A stretch of 13,526 nt of DNA from Candidatus Lloydbacteria bacterium RIFCSPLOWO2_02_FULL_54_12 (GCA_001819095.1 MHLS01000053.1:1349-14874), one strand, 5' to 3'. Numbered from the stretch's first letter, positions 6,924 through 12,598 are shown. A program made the numbers and translations. The notes: generated from the letters alone by a model not told the origin.

Positions 6924-8276
6924 ATGCAACAAATGCAAGCGCAAGTGGTGGAAACGATGAAGAACGCACTTCCGTCCGGTCGCAAGGTGATGATGGGCTT
7001 CGTCGCCCTCGTCTTCGTCGCCTTTGCCTTCGTGTCGGGCGGCCTGATCGAAACGAAACAGCCCGACGACATCCTCGTCATCCAATCGCTTCGGACCGGC
7101 GACCTCACGTGGTATACCGGCACCGAGAGTTGGGTGTGGCAGTTCTGGGGTGACGCGACGGCCTACAAGAAGCGCTCGATCTATCGTTTCGACGCCCAGG
7201 AAACGAATGCCACGAAAGAAAGCGGCAAATGCGCCGACGGCATCGACGTGCGCTTTAACGACGGCGGCCACGGTACTGTTTGCGGTTCGATCCAGTTCGA
7301 GATGCCGATGGATGTCGTCAACCTGACCAAGATTCACACGAAGTTCAAGGGCCAAGCGGCGGTGCAGTCTGCGCTCATCGAGACCATCACCGGAAAGGCC
7401 GTGTATCTGTCGGGTCCCCTGATGTCATCGCGCGAGTCCTATGCCGAGAAGCGGAACAACCTCTTGTTCTACATCGAGGACCAGATCCAGCGCGGGGTCT
7501 ACAAGACGGTGCAGATCGAGAAGCATGTGAAGGACTCGATCACCGGCGCCGAGAAGACCGCGACGGTCGTCGAACTCGTGCTCGACAAGGACGGGAAACC
7601 GCAGCGTCAGGAAGAGGCGGTCCTCGACCAGTTCGGCATCAAGGCGTTTAACTTCGCCATCAAGCGGCTCCCGTACGACGGGACCGTCGAGGCGCAGATC
7701 AAAGAACAGCAAAAGATCACCATGGAAGTGCAGACCTCCATGGCGGACGCCAAGAAAGCTGAACAGCGTGCGATCACGGTCGCCGAGCAAGGCAAGGCGA
7801 ATGCCGCCGAAGCCAAGTGGAAACAGGAGACCATCAAAGCGCAACAGGTCACGCAGGCCGAGCAAGAAAAGGCCGTTGCCATTACCGGCGCCGAGAAGAA
7901 CCGCGACACTGCGAAACTCGAAAGGGATGCTGCCGAATTCTACAAGCAGCAGCAGATCCTGAAGGGCGAGGGCGACGCGGCGTACCGTCAAAAGGTGATG
8001 CAGGCCAACGGTGCACTCGAGCAGAAGCTTGCGACGTACGAAGCCGTCATGGGCAAGTTTGCCGCAGAGTTCGGCAAGCAGAAGTGGGTGCCTGAAGTCC
8101 AGATGGGCACGACCGGGTCGGGCGCCTCCGGCGTCAATTCCGCGCAGACCATGATGGACGTCCTCTCGACGAAAGCGCTTCGTGACTTGAGTCTCGACAT
8201 GAAGATGAACGCGACGCGTAGTGGTGCGGCTTCGGAAGAAGCGGCTCCTGCCACGGCAAAGCCGTCCAGAAGGTAG
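6924..8276 (+). CDS. SPFH/band-7 domain membrane protein, 450 aa
   Basis: It has one N-terminal membrane segment (about 22-41), then a band-7/SPFH-like beta-rich domain (about 45-260, beginning IETKQPDDILVIQSL), then a long Ala/Glu/Lys/Gln-rich helical region (about 262-380) typical of stomatin, prohibitin and flotillin relatives, and a flexible Ser/Ala/Pro-rich tail. Such proteins oligomerise into membrane-bound ring or cage scaffolds that organise membrane patches or control proteases such as FtsH; no FtsH or NfeD gene is in the window. I chose ATG 6924 because AAGGAG (6911-6916) sits seven bases upstream. ATG 6885, directly after the previous stop, would add 13 polar residues. From memory, SPFH proteins with a similar RFNDGGHG segment occur in some large phages and in assorted bacteria, so a mobile origin is possible but untested. 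Its codons lean more to GCC, GTC and ATC than its neighbours. It ends before a terminator. Confidence 0.82.
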   Translation: MQQMQAQVVETMKNALPSGRKVMMGFVALVFVAFAFVSGGLIETKQPDDILVIQSLRTGDLTWYTGTESWVWQFWGDATAYKKRSIYRFDAQETNATKESGKCADGIDVRFNDGGHGTVCGSIQFEMPMDVVNLTKIHTKFKGQAAVQSALIETITGKAVYLSGPLMSSRESYAEKRNNLLFYIEDQIQRGVYKTVQIEKHVKDSITGAEKTATVVELVLDKDGKPQRQEEAVLDQFGIKAFNFAIKRLPYDGTVEAQIKEQQKITMEVQTSMADAKKAEQRAITVAEQGKANAAEAKWKQETIKAQQVTQAEQEKAVAITGAEKNRDTAKLERDAAEFYKQQQILKGEGDAAYRQKVMQANGALEQKLATYEAVMGKFAAEFGKQKWVPEVQMGTTGSGASGVNSAQTMMDVLSTKALRDLSLDMKMNATRSGAASEEAAPATAKPSRR

Positions 8277-8296
8277 TACCCTCCCGCATCGAATCG

Positions 8297-8330
8297 CCCG
8301 CCCCAAGGCAACTTGCGGCGGGTTTTTTTT
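8297..8330 (+). terminator. Rho-independent terminator of the SPFH unit
   Basis: CCCGCC (8297-8302) pairs with GGCGGG (8317-8322). Inside, CAAG-GCAA-CTTG adds four pairs, and eight T (8323-8330) follow. A longer open frame that begins inside this terminator (TTG 8313) is not the start of the next gene. Confidence 0.9.
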
Positions 8331-8341
8331 ATTCGTTTTCG

Positions 8342-8370
8342 TTTACATCTTGCGAATTTTGTGGTAGTGT
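8342..8370 (+). promoter_or_regulatory. Promoter of the gene at 8406
   Basis: TTTACA (8342-8347), 17 bases, then TAGTGT (8365-8370). The whole stretch aligns with the better promoter at 8950-8978: same TTTACA, same spacing, and a shared AATTT-x-GTG spacer. This supports the assignment despite the weak -10 box. Confidence 0.5.
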
Positions 8371-8405
8371 ATTTTAGAGAAGCACTACGACGAAGGAGCA
8401 GAGCG

Positions 8406-8906
8406 ATGGAAGCGCCCCAAGCGTCAAAGGTCGCGGAAGATGTCGCAATCTTCCTCGAAGAGCTTGAATGTCACCGTGACCAGCAGGGAGAGCTTCGCGC
8501 ACTTTTTTATGCGGCACTTCGTTTTGCGATTAGGAGAAATGCCCCTCACGGTGTTTTCGACGAGATCATCAAGGCGGCGATCAGCCATCGGTCATTGCAG
8601 AGCTCCTGTTTGGTCGTTGTCGAAAAGTCATCAGAGGAGGTGCAGTGGGGATTGCGCCAAGCCGTCGTCAGTTCAGGCGACACCATGGACGCGATCGAGA
8701 TCGCGGCAAAAATGCGGATACCGCTTACCAGAGAAGAGATCGTTCTCCTCGGTAGTCATCTCGGACAATCGCGCGAACCGCTTTCGTCCGCAAGGAATTT
8801 GCTTGGTTACGCGGAGCGTCAAAAGCTCCCTGAACTTGACCTGCGTCGCCTGCGTACACAGATTGCGGAGGTCGAGCGTGCACATGTCGGGAATTCTTCC
8901 GGCTAA
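8406..8906 (+). CDS. Unknown protein, 166 aa; paralogue of the protein at 9350
   Basis: ATG 8406 is set by AAGGAG (8393-8398), seven bases upstream. The protein appears all-helical and soluble, with no signal or membrane segment. The C-terminal half (about 95-160) matches that of the protein at 9350-9835. Both have A-x-x-(I/L)-A-x-x-M-x-x-P-L-(T/S)-R-(E/D)-E-(I/V)-V-x-L-G, followed about 25-30 residues later by ELDLRR and a final helix ending with VE and a hydrophobic or basic residue. This repeated pattern looks like a helix-turn-helix or small helical repeat, but no known family is recognised. It is a single-gene unit between its own promoter and terminator. It may belong to a lineage-specific family with tandem duplication. 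Confidence 0.75.
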   Translation: MEAPQASKVAEDVAIFLEELECHRDQQGELRALFYAALRFAIRRNAPHGVFDEIIKAAISHRSLQSSCLVVVEKSSEEVQWGLRQAVVSSGDTMDAIEIAAKMRIPLTREEIVLLGSHLGQSREPLSSARNLLGYAERQKLPELDLRRLRTQIAEVERAHVGNSSG

Positions 8907-8930
8907 AGCCGCGTTACACACGCGGCTTTT
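8906..8930 (+). terminator. Rho-independent terminator after 8906
   Basis: AAGCCGCGT (8906-8914) and ACGCGGCTT (8920-8928) form a perfect 9-bp stem with a 5-base loop and end in TTTT. The stem begins on the last base of the stop codon. Confidence 0.9.
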
Positions 8931-8949
8931 CTCTTCTCTGCCGAAATCC

Positions 8950-8978
8950 TTTACAACGTCGCAATTTCGTGATAAAAT
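8950..8978 (+). promoter_or_regulatory. Sigma-70-like promoter of the 9009-9835 operon
   Basis: TTTACA (8950-8955), exactly 17 bases, then TAAAAT (8973-8978): a good consensus promoter. It leaves a leader of about 24 bases carrying GAGGAG (8997-9002). Confidence 0.75.
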
Positions 8979-9008
8979 ACTTCTCATCAGTCCTTTGAGG
9001 AGAACACC

Positions 9009-9347
9009 ATGAACTTCGGTCTTTTGGGGTGTCTCCGCGGCACTTTTCGTCGGCTCGCGTGGCCCGTGCTTCGCACATATCTTTCGGCAAAACACTGGCT
9101 ACTCGACCCGTACTACCGCGGCTTAGCTGTCCAAGCGCGTTATCTGTATCGCACCTCGGATCTTTTCCGGTCACGGTGGGAGGCGCTCGGTTACGATTAC
9201 GCGATGGAGAGTTTTGAAGGAGACACCGGCATCCACTTCTTCTACAAGGCGAGGAAGGAGCATTGGTGGATCCGCTCCGCGATATTCGTCGACGCTACGC
9301 TTGGCCGCGAGCCGAGACCATACTGCATGAGCAAAGAGGGGTACTGA
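9009..9347 (+). CDS. Small basic protein of unknown function, 112 aa
   Basis: ATG 9009 follows GAGGAG (8997-9002) by six bases. The protein is rich in Arg, Trp and Tyr and not recognised. The N-terminal 30 residues (LLGCLRGTFRRLAWPVLRTY) could be an amphipathic helix; no clear membrane segment is present. The middle has two aromatic motifs (YYRGLAVQARYLYRTSDLF; HFFYKARKEHWW). It is the first gene of a two-gene operon: its stop (TGA 9345-9347) is two bases before the next ATG, so translation is probably coupled. Because the partner is the diverged paralogue of the protein at 8406, the two may act together, but no function can be named. Confidence 0.7.
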   Translation: MNFGLLGCLRGTFRRLAWPVLRTYLSAKHWLLDPYYRGLAVQARYLYRTSDLFRSRWEALGYDYAMESFEGDTGIHFFYKARKEHWWIRSAIFVDATLGREPRPYCMSKEGY

Positions 9348-9349
9348 TC

Positions 9350-9835
9350 ATGAGCGACGTCTTTTCCGTATCGAACGAACTCCGGAGTCTCTGGGCGCGT
9401 TTCAAAGATGCCGATACGACCCGTGCGCTCCACGTCTGGGGGTGGGAGCTGGTGAAGAAGATCAATCTTGACCTGTCTGCACCGGTCGAATTCGTCGATC
9501 TCGTGCTCGCAAAGTGTTCGGCACGCCCGATCGTGCTTTCTGGGCAGGGTTTCAGCATCGTCATGCTTGCAACGCCCGAGGCGCGCGAAGCGTTTCGTGC
9601 TCGCCTCGTCGAGTGCGGCATGTTTCTTGAGGCCATGCGGCTTGCGGAGATGATGAAGCGTCCGTTGTCACGCGACGAGGTAGTCGCGTTGGGACGTCAG
9701 CACCTGGAAAGCCTCGATTCGCTCGAAGTCGAACAGTTCCTCGTTTGCGCTTTGCGCACCGACGGTATGCAGGAACTCGATCTGCGCCGTATCTCCAAAC
9801 AATTCGGGGTCGAAGTCGAACATATTGTACTCTGA
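9350..9835 (+). CDS. Unknown protein, 161 aa; paralogue of the protein at 8406
   Basis: ATG 9350 lies two bases after the previous stop, with AGAGGGG (9335-9341) as ribosome site. A longer frame from 9263 would overlap the preceding gene by 85 bases and has no such site. The protein looks helical and soluble. Its C-terminal half (AMRLAEMMKRPLSRDEVVAL, then MQELDLRRISKQFGVEVEHI) aligns with the protein at 8406-8906, whereas the N-terminal halves have diverged. No catalytic motif is evident. It is the second gene of the 9009-9835 operon and is closed by a strong terminator. Confidence 0.78.
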   Translation: MSDVFSVSNELRSLWARFKDADTTRALHVWGWELVKKINLDLSAPVEFVDLVLAKCSARPIVLSGQGFSIVMLATPEAREAFRARLVECGMFLEAMRLAEMMKRPLSRDEVVALGRQHLESLDSLEVEQFLVCALRTDGMQELDLRRISKQFGVEVEHIVL

Positions 9836-9843
9836 ATCGAACG

Positions 9844-9883
9844 GCACCACGCCAGAGCCACGCGTGGTGCTTTTTCTTTTTTT
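9844..9883 (+). terminator. Rho-independent terminator with long T run
   Basis: GCACCACGC (9844-9852) and GCGTGGTGC (9862-9870) form a perfect 9-bp stem with a 9-base loop, followed by twelve T interrupted once (9871-9883). Confidence 0.93.
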
Positions 9884-9896
9884 CGAACGGGCGGGG

Positions 9897-9902
9897 TACA
9901 AT
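9897..9902 (+). promoter_or_regulatory. Candidate -10 box for xseA
   Basis: TACAAT (9897-9902) is a 5/6 match. No clear -35 is seen; the position falls in the T run of the preceding terminator. The transcript would begin near 9909, exactly at palindrome copy 1, which would then form the whole 5' leader of xseA. Confidence 0.5.
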
Positions 9903-9907
9903 AGACG

Positions 9908-9992
9908 GAATTCAAGATCCGAAATCTAGGGGGAACCCTTAAGAATCGTTTCCCAAGGGTTCCCCTTATAAAGGCGGTCGGACCTTGAATTC
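9908..9992. repeat. Palindromic element, copy 1 (nested form), in the xseA leader
   Basis: The outer arms 9908-9922 and 9978-9992 pair in 14 of 15 positions (GAATTCAAG-A-TCCGA with its complement, one A-C mismatch). Inside, GGGGAACCCTT (9930-9940) pairs perfectly with AAGGGTTCCCC (9955-9965). The loop, TTAAGAATCGTTTCCCAA if the terminal TT/AA is counted, resembles the loops of the other copies. It lies between the -10 box and GTG 9999 of xseA, leaving six bases to the start codon and no Shine-Dalgarno sequence. Confidence 0.85.
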
Positions 9993-9998
9993 AAATTT

Positions 9999-11591
9999 GT
10001 GGCCAACCTAAGACAGACACTTTATGCATGGCGAGATGCCGAAGCGGCGAAACTCGGCGTCGAACTCTTTCGTGTTCTCCCGAACAACGCGCTCGATGAG
10101 ATCGTGAAGGCACTTCCGCGCACCAAAGACGAGCTCACTGCCATCAAGGGAATAAAAGAAGCAAAGTATCGAGAATTCGGGAAGGTCATTCTCGCGATGG
10201 TGGATGAGCATGCGGGAGCTAGTCATCAGTTATCAGATACTAGTCGTCAGAGTACAAGGTCCGACCTTAAAGCAGTTTCCCCAAGGTCGGACCTTGTACT
10301 TCCGGACCTCGTACCTTTGGCGTCGGAAGAAACAACTTTTTCCGTCAGCGCGTACCTCGACATTGTGAATCGCGAACTTTATCGTATTCGTGCGCGCGTG
10401 GTGGGGGAAGTGACCAGCATTAAGTTCCAAGGGAGCGCGGTGTATATCGGATTAAAAGATGCGGAAGACGAAAGTGCTCTGTCGGTATTCATGTGGGAGA
10501 GAGAGTACGCAACAGCAGGTATCGAGGTCGCGGCGGGCATGGCGGTCGCGGTCGAGGGGCGGAGCGACGTCTACAAGCCGACAGGGCGTTTGAGTTTTCG
10601 CGCAGAGACTATCGAATTGGTCGGTGAGGGCGCGCTTAAAAAAGCCTACGATGCGCTCAAGAAAAAACTTGATGAAGAGGGGGTATTCGCGCCCGAGAAA
10701 AAACGGCCCTTATCCGAGTATCCCGAACGTATCGGACTCATCACCTCAAAAACAGGCGCGGTGATACACGACTTCCTCAACAATCTGGGAAAATTTGGTT
10801 TTAAGGTGCGATTCACCGACGCACGCGTTGAGGGTGCTGCGGCAGTAAAAGAAATCCTTGCCGCGATCAAGTATTTTTCGGAAGAGGAGATAGACGCACT
10901 CGTTATCATTCGCGGAGGAGGGTCGCTCGAGAGTTTGCAGGCATTTAATAATGAGCGCGTGGTGCGCGCGATAGCGGAGTTTCCCCGGCCTACTATTGTT
11001 GCCATTGGCCATGACAAAGACGTGCCGCTCGCTCAACTGGTCGCCGACCACGCGCCCTCGACACCCACCGCCGCGACGGTTCTGCTCAACCGCTCATGGG
11101 ATGAGGGAGTGCATACGATGCGGTATTTCATTAAAGATATCAGTGCGCTGTACCAAGGGGAACTTTGGGCAAATAAAGAACGTCTCGGCACGCTCAATGA
11201 TGTGGTACGCGCCGCATTCGCCGAGATCACCATGCGTTTTTCCGTTGCGTCGAGGGAATTTTCCGAGGCGCTTCTTCTCCTCGGACGATGGTTCACCAAG
11301 AGGGGAGAAATGCTCCGTCGTGAGGCGGGAGATCTCGTCGGGAACTTCCATCGCGCACTCCTTGATGCCGGGCGCGAGGTCGGAGAATCATCGCGCTTGC
11401 TCCAACTTCATAATCCGCTCCGACAACTCCGGCTCGGCTACAGCATTCTTTCCAAGGGCGGCAAAGTGGTGCGCTCGGCAAAAGATCTTCCTGCGGGGAC
11501 GCATTTTGAGGCGCGCCTTTCGGATGGTACAATTGAAGCGCAGACGATTACGCACCCAAGGTCCGACCAGAAATACAAGGTCGAACCCTAG
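9999..11591 (+). CDS. xseA: Exodeoxyribonuclease VII large subunit with N-terminal HRDC-like domain, 530 aa
   Basis: XseA with XseB degrades single-stranded DNA from either end to oligonucleotides, in repair and recombination. Residues 1-72 form an HRDC-like helical domain (LRQTLYAWRDAEAAK, then LTAIKGIKEAKYREFGKVIL), known from RecQ and RNase D and unusual in XseA. Residues 74-106 are a linker encoded by repeats. From about 107 come the OB-fold (FSVSAYLDIVNRELYRIRAR) and the catalytic domain: GLITSKTGAVIHDF, Arg305-GGGS-LESLQAFNNE, and GHDKD (337-341), matching the GHExD motif, then LVADHAPSTPTAA. A helical C-terminal region (about 360-500) would bind XseB. Without the extra domain and linker the length is close to E. 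coli XseA. The last 10 or so residues (PRSDQKYKVEP) also come from a repeat. GTG 9999 is the only reasonable start, because a stop at 9969 closes the frame upstream. xseB follows 37 bases later. Confidence 0.93.
   Translation: MANLRQTLYAWRDAEAAKLGVELFRVLPNNALDEIVKALPRTKDELTAIKGIKEAKYREFGKVILAMVDEHAGASHQLSDTSRQSTRSDLKAVSPRSDLVLPDLVPLASEETTFSVSAYLDIVNRELYRIRARVVGEVTSIKFQGSAVYIGLKDAEDESALSVFMWEREYATAGIEVAAGMAVAVEGRSDVYKPTGRLSFRAETIELVGEGALKKAYDALKKKLDEEGVFAPEKKRPLSEYPERIGLITSKTGAVIHDFLNNLGKFGFKVRFTDARVEGAAAVKEILAAIKYFSEEEIDALVIIRGGGSLESLQAFNNERVVRAIAEFPRPTIVAIGHDKDVPLAQLVADHAPSTPTAATVLLNRSWDEGVHTMRYFIKDISALYQGELWANKERLGTLNDVVRAAFAEITMRFSVASREFSEALLLLGRWFTKRGEMLRREAGDLVGNFHRALLDAGREVGESSRLLQLHNPLRQLRLGYSILSKGGKVVRSAKDLPAGTHFEARLSDGTIEAQTITHPRSDQKYKVEP
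10219..10250. repeat. Heptanucleotide tandem repeat inside xseA
   Basis: Four units of seven bases plus a part unit: CTAGTCA, TCAGTTA, TCAGATA, CTAGTCG, TCAG. The general form is YYAG(T/A)NN. It is translated in frame as ASHQLSDTSRQ within the linker between the HRDC and OB-fold domains, and directly abuts palindrome copy 2. The same unit type occurs five times at 12916-12950. Confidence 0.7.
10251..10314. repeat. Palindromic element, copy 2, in frame inside xseA
   Basis: AGTACAAGGTCCGACC (10251-10266) pairs perfectly over 16 bp with 10285-10300, around the 18-base loop TTAAAGCAGTTTCCCCAA. A further half arm GGACCTCGTAC (10304-10314) follows and matches the arm of copy 5 rather than this copy. 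It is translated as STRSDLKAVSPRSDLVL and onward, residues 85-106 of XseA. The length is compatible with the reading frame and creates no stop. Confidence 0.92.
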
Positions 11592-11622
11592 GAATCAATA
11601 CTCAAGGTTCGACCTTATATTT
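11557..11622. repeat. Palindromic element, copy 3, spanning the xseA stop codon
   Basis: A half arm AAGGTCCGACC (11558-11568) is followed by a full hairpin: 11571-11587 (AAATACAAGGTCGAACC) pairs with 11606-11622, 16 of 17 positions. The 18-base loop CTAGGAATCAATACTCAA holds the xseA stop codon TAG (11589-11591). The right arm ends seven bases before the xseB start codon. Confidence 0.9.
11616..11621 (+). promoter_or_regulatory. Possible -10 box for xseB within the repeat
   Basis: TATATT (11616-11621) lies in the right arm of palindrome copy 3, seven bases before ATG 11629. The spacing equals that of the leaderless promoters at 1699 and 12689. No -35 box is seen, so xseB could instead be read with xseA. 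Confidence 0.3.
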
Positions 11623-11628
11623 CACACG

Positions 11629-11838
11629 ATGCCCAAAGCAAATATAAATCTGACGGAGACGATGAAGAAGTTGCGCGCCATCACCGCGTGGTTTGATGCT
11701 GAGAAAGAGATTGACGTCGAGAAAGGCCTCGAAAAGGTGAAGGAGGGCGCGGAACTCATCAAGGCGAGCCGCGAACGACTAAAGGAGCTCGAGAACGAAT
11801 TCGAAGAAGTGAAAAAGAAACTCGGCGAGGACGCCTGA
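11629..11838 (+). CDS. xseB: Exodeoxyribonuclease VII small subunit, 69 aa
   Basis: A short, almost wholly helical protein of the usual XseB length. It shows the family pattern of an N-terminal helix (NLTETMKKLRAITAWF), an acidic turn (DAEKEIDVEKGLEKVKEGAE), and a second long charged helix (ASRERLKELENEFEEVKKKL). XseB subunits bind the C-terminal helices of XseA and are needed for activity. The identification rests on this pattern plus position 37 bases after xseA. ATG 11629 has no Shine-Dalgarno sequence; it either has a leaderless transcript from the repeat or is translated by coupling. A much longer open frame from 10996 in the same frame only overlaps xseA and is not real. Confidence 0.85.
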   Translation: MPKANINLTETMKKLRAITAWFDAEKEIDVEKGLEKVKEGAELIKASRERLKELENEFEEVKKKLGEDA

Positions 11839-11848
11839 CGGTACGTAC

Positions 11849-11914
11849 AAGGTCGTCCTTAAGGACAACCCTTAAGAATTTTTCAAAGGGTTGCCCTTGA
11901 AATTCGCCGACCTT
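11849..11914. repeat. Palindromic element, copy 4 (nested form)
   Basis: The outer arms AAGGTCG (11849-11855) and CGACCTT (11908-11914) enclose AAGGACAACCC (11861-11871), which pairs with GGGTTGCCCTT (11888-11898) with one A-C mismatch. The loop TTAAGAATTTTTCAAA resembles that of copy 1. It lies 10 bases after the xseB stop. From here to 12190 (about 350 bases) there is no gene, only repeats and hairpins. Confidence 0.8.
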
Positions 11915-11930
11915 TTATTGGTGTGTAATA

Positions 11931-11951
11931 CCCCGCGACTCTATCGCGGGG
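11931..11951. repeat. CCCCGCGA/TCGCGGGG hairpin
   Basis: A perfect 8-bp stem (11931-11938 with 11944-11951) around the loop CTCTA. Flanking GTGT (11923-11926) and ACAC (11954-11957) can extend it across short bulges. It begins AATACCCCG like the core at 12021-12029, so it may be a third, diverged member of that family. Confidence 0.6.
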
Positions 11952-11995
11952 ATACACTAAAGTCAGCATCGGCGGCGGCCGATTCTTCTTCCAAA

Positions 11996-12072
11996 AAAAC
12001 ACCCCCGGTACCGCGTGCCGAATACCCCGTCGGCTTGCCGCGGGGTAAGGACACGCGGTGTGTTTTATTTTT
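11996..12072. terminator. Compound, probably bidirectional terminator with embedded CCCCG/CGGGG palindrome
   Basis: AAAACAC (11996-12002) and ACCGCGTG (12010-12017) pair with the continuous CACGCGGT-GTGTTTT (12052-12066), leaving a 7-base bulge on the left; ATTTTT follows. On the other strand the stem runs into a T run from the A-rich 11993-11999. Inside lies the hairpin TACCCCG (12023-12029)/CGGGGTA (12041-12047) with CGG-CTTG-CCG at its tip. That core is the reverse complement of the one at 5655-5675. It could end + transcripts from xseAB and - transcripts passing from the right. Confidence 0.6.
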
Positions 12073-12091
12073 GTGTTTCCGACACCGCGCA

Positions 12092-12143
12092 AAGTACGAG
12101 GTCCGACCTTGGGGAAACTGCTTTAAGGTCGGACCTCGTACTT
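12092..12143. repeat. Palindromic element, copy 5 (reverse orientation)
   Basis: AAGTACGAGGTCCGACC (12092-12108) pairs perfectly over 17 bp with 12127-12143. The 18-base loop is the exact reverse complement of the loop of copy 2 inside xseA. Relative to copy 2, an A-T pair of the stem has become G-C on both arms, keeping the pairing. Confidence 0.92.
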
Positions 12144-12178
12144 TCGGACTCCACATTTTTTGCTGTTTCTGTCGCGTT

Positions 12179-12206
12179 AAAAAACCGCCGTTATGTGCGG
12201 CGGTTT
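12179..12206 (-). terminator. Rho-independent terminator of the minus-strand gene
   Basis: AAACCGCCG (12182-12190) and CGGCGGTTT (12198-12206) form a perfect 9-bp stem with a 7-base loop. Read on the minus strand it runs into six T (complement of 12179-12184). The stop codon of the minus-strand gene (12193-12191) lies in the loop. Confidence 0.8.
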
Positions 12207-12499
12207 CTCGGATCGTACTCGCGACAGTGTCTCAAATAGCGCACGGTGTGTTTTCTGCACCGCTTTATCAGGAGGCCAAATTCACGCGCGTCCACTTCCG
12301 CCTTCTTGAAACCGTAATGCAAGAGGTGGAGGTTTGCTTTCCGTACGGCCTTGAGGAGCACATAATGCGTGAGCACTTGCTGTCGTTCGTCGACGAGCCC
12401 GAGGCGAAAGCGGAGGTTCACCCATCGATTTTCGACGTGAATGCCCACCATTTGAGAAAAATAACCGACGAACGCCTGGATCCTTGAGGCAGTGTTCAC
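12191..12499 (-). CDS. Small basic protein of unknown function, 102 aa
   Basis: This is the only convincing minus-strand gene. It has a promoter upstream, native-like codon use (many CTC, CGC, GTG, AAG) and a terminator that overlaps its stop. The start is GTG at 12499, preceded by a run of seven G (12503-12509 on the + strand as C) that could pair weakly with the 16S tail; this start is not certain. The product is not recognised. It is strongly basic, rich in Arg, His and Lys, and the C-terminal third (LLIKRCRKHTVRYLRHCREY) suggests nucleic-acid or ribosome contact; that is inference. It is flanked by repeat copies 5 and 6. A structured RNA instead of a protein cannot be excluded. The overlapping + frame from 11891 runs through two repeats and a terminator and is discarded. 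Confidence 0.55.
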   Translation of the reverse strand: MNTASRIQAFVGYFSQMVGIHVENRWVNLRFRLGLVDERQQVLTHYVLLKAVRKANLHLLHYGFKKAEVDAREFGLLIKRCRKHTVRYLRHCREYDPRNRRT

Positions 12500-12529
12500 A
12501 GGACCCCCCCGTGAGAACTTTCTTCGGAT

Positions 12530-12579
12530 AGTATATAGGGTGGCTTCGTCAAATCAAGGGTGATTTTCCTTGGCCACCC
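12530..12579 (-). promoter_or_regulatory. Minus-strand promoter with inverted repeat over the -35 region
   Basis: On the minus strand, TTGATT (complement of 12552-12557), 16 bases, then TATACT (complement of 12530-12535). The inverted repeat GGGTGGC (12538-12544)/GCCACCC (12573-12579) brackets the -35 box, and AAATCA/TGATTT (12551-12556/12561-12566) nests inside. This could be an operator. Confidence 0.55.
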
Positions 12580-12598
12580 CGCACTCTCTCGTTTGCCC

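Noticed and set aside
7425..8306. 293-codon minus-strand frame opposite the SPFH gene
   Set aside because: It is antisense to a clear SPFH coding sequence; long antisense frames are expected from this codon usage. The same applies to the minus frames at 1058-1672, 2125-2997 and 3229-4050.
8313..8405. N-terminal extension of the gene at 8406
   Set aside because: It would start at TTG inside the terminator stem and span the promoter; ATG 8406 has a proper Shine-Dalgarno sequence.
10996..11628. Long N-terminal extension of xseB
   Set aside because: It overlaps xseA in another frame, and the Arg/Ser-rich translation is typical of an out-of-frame shadow; only the last 69 codons match XseB.
11891..12487. 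198-codon + strand open frame
   Set aside because: It runs through palindrome copies 4 and 5, two hairpins and a terminator, and overlaps the better-supported minus-strand gene.
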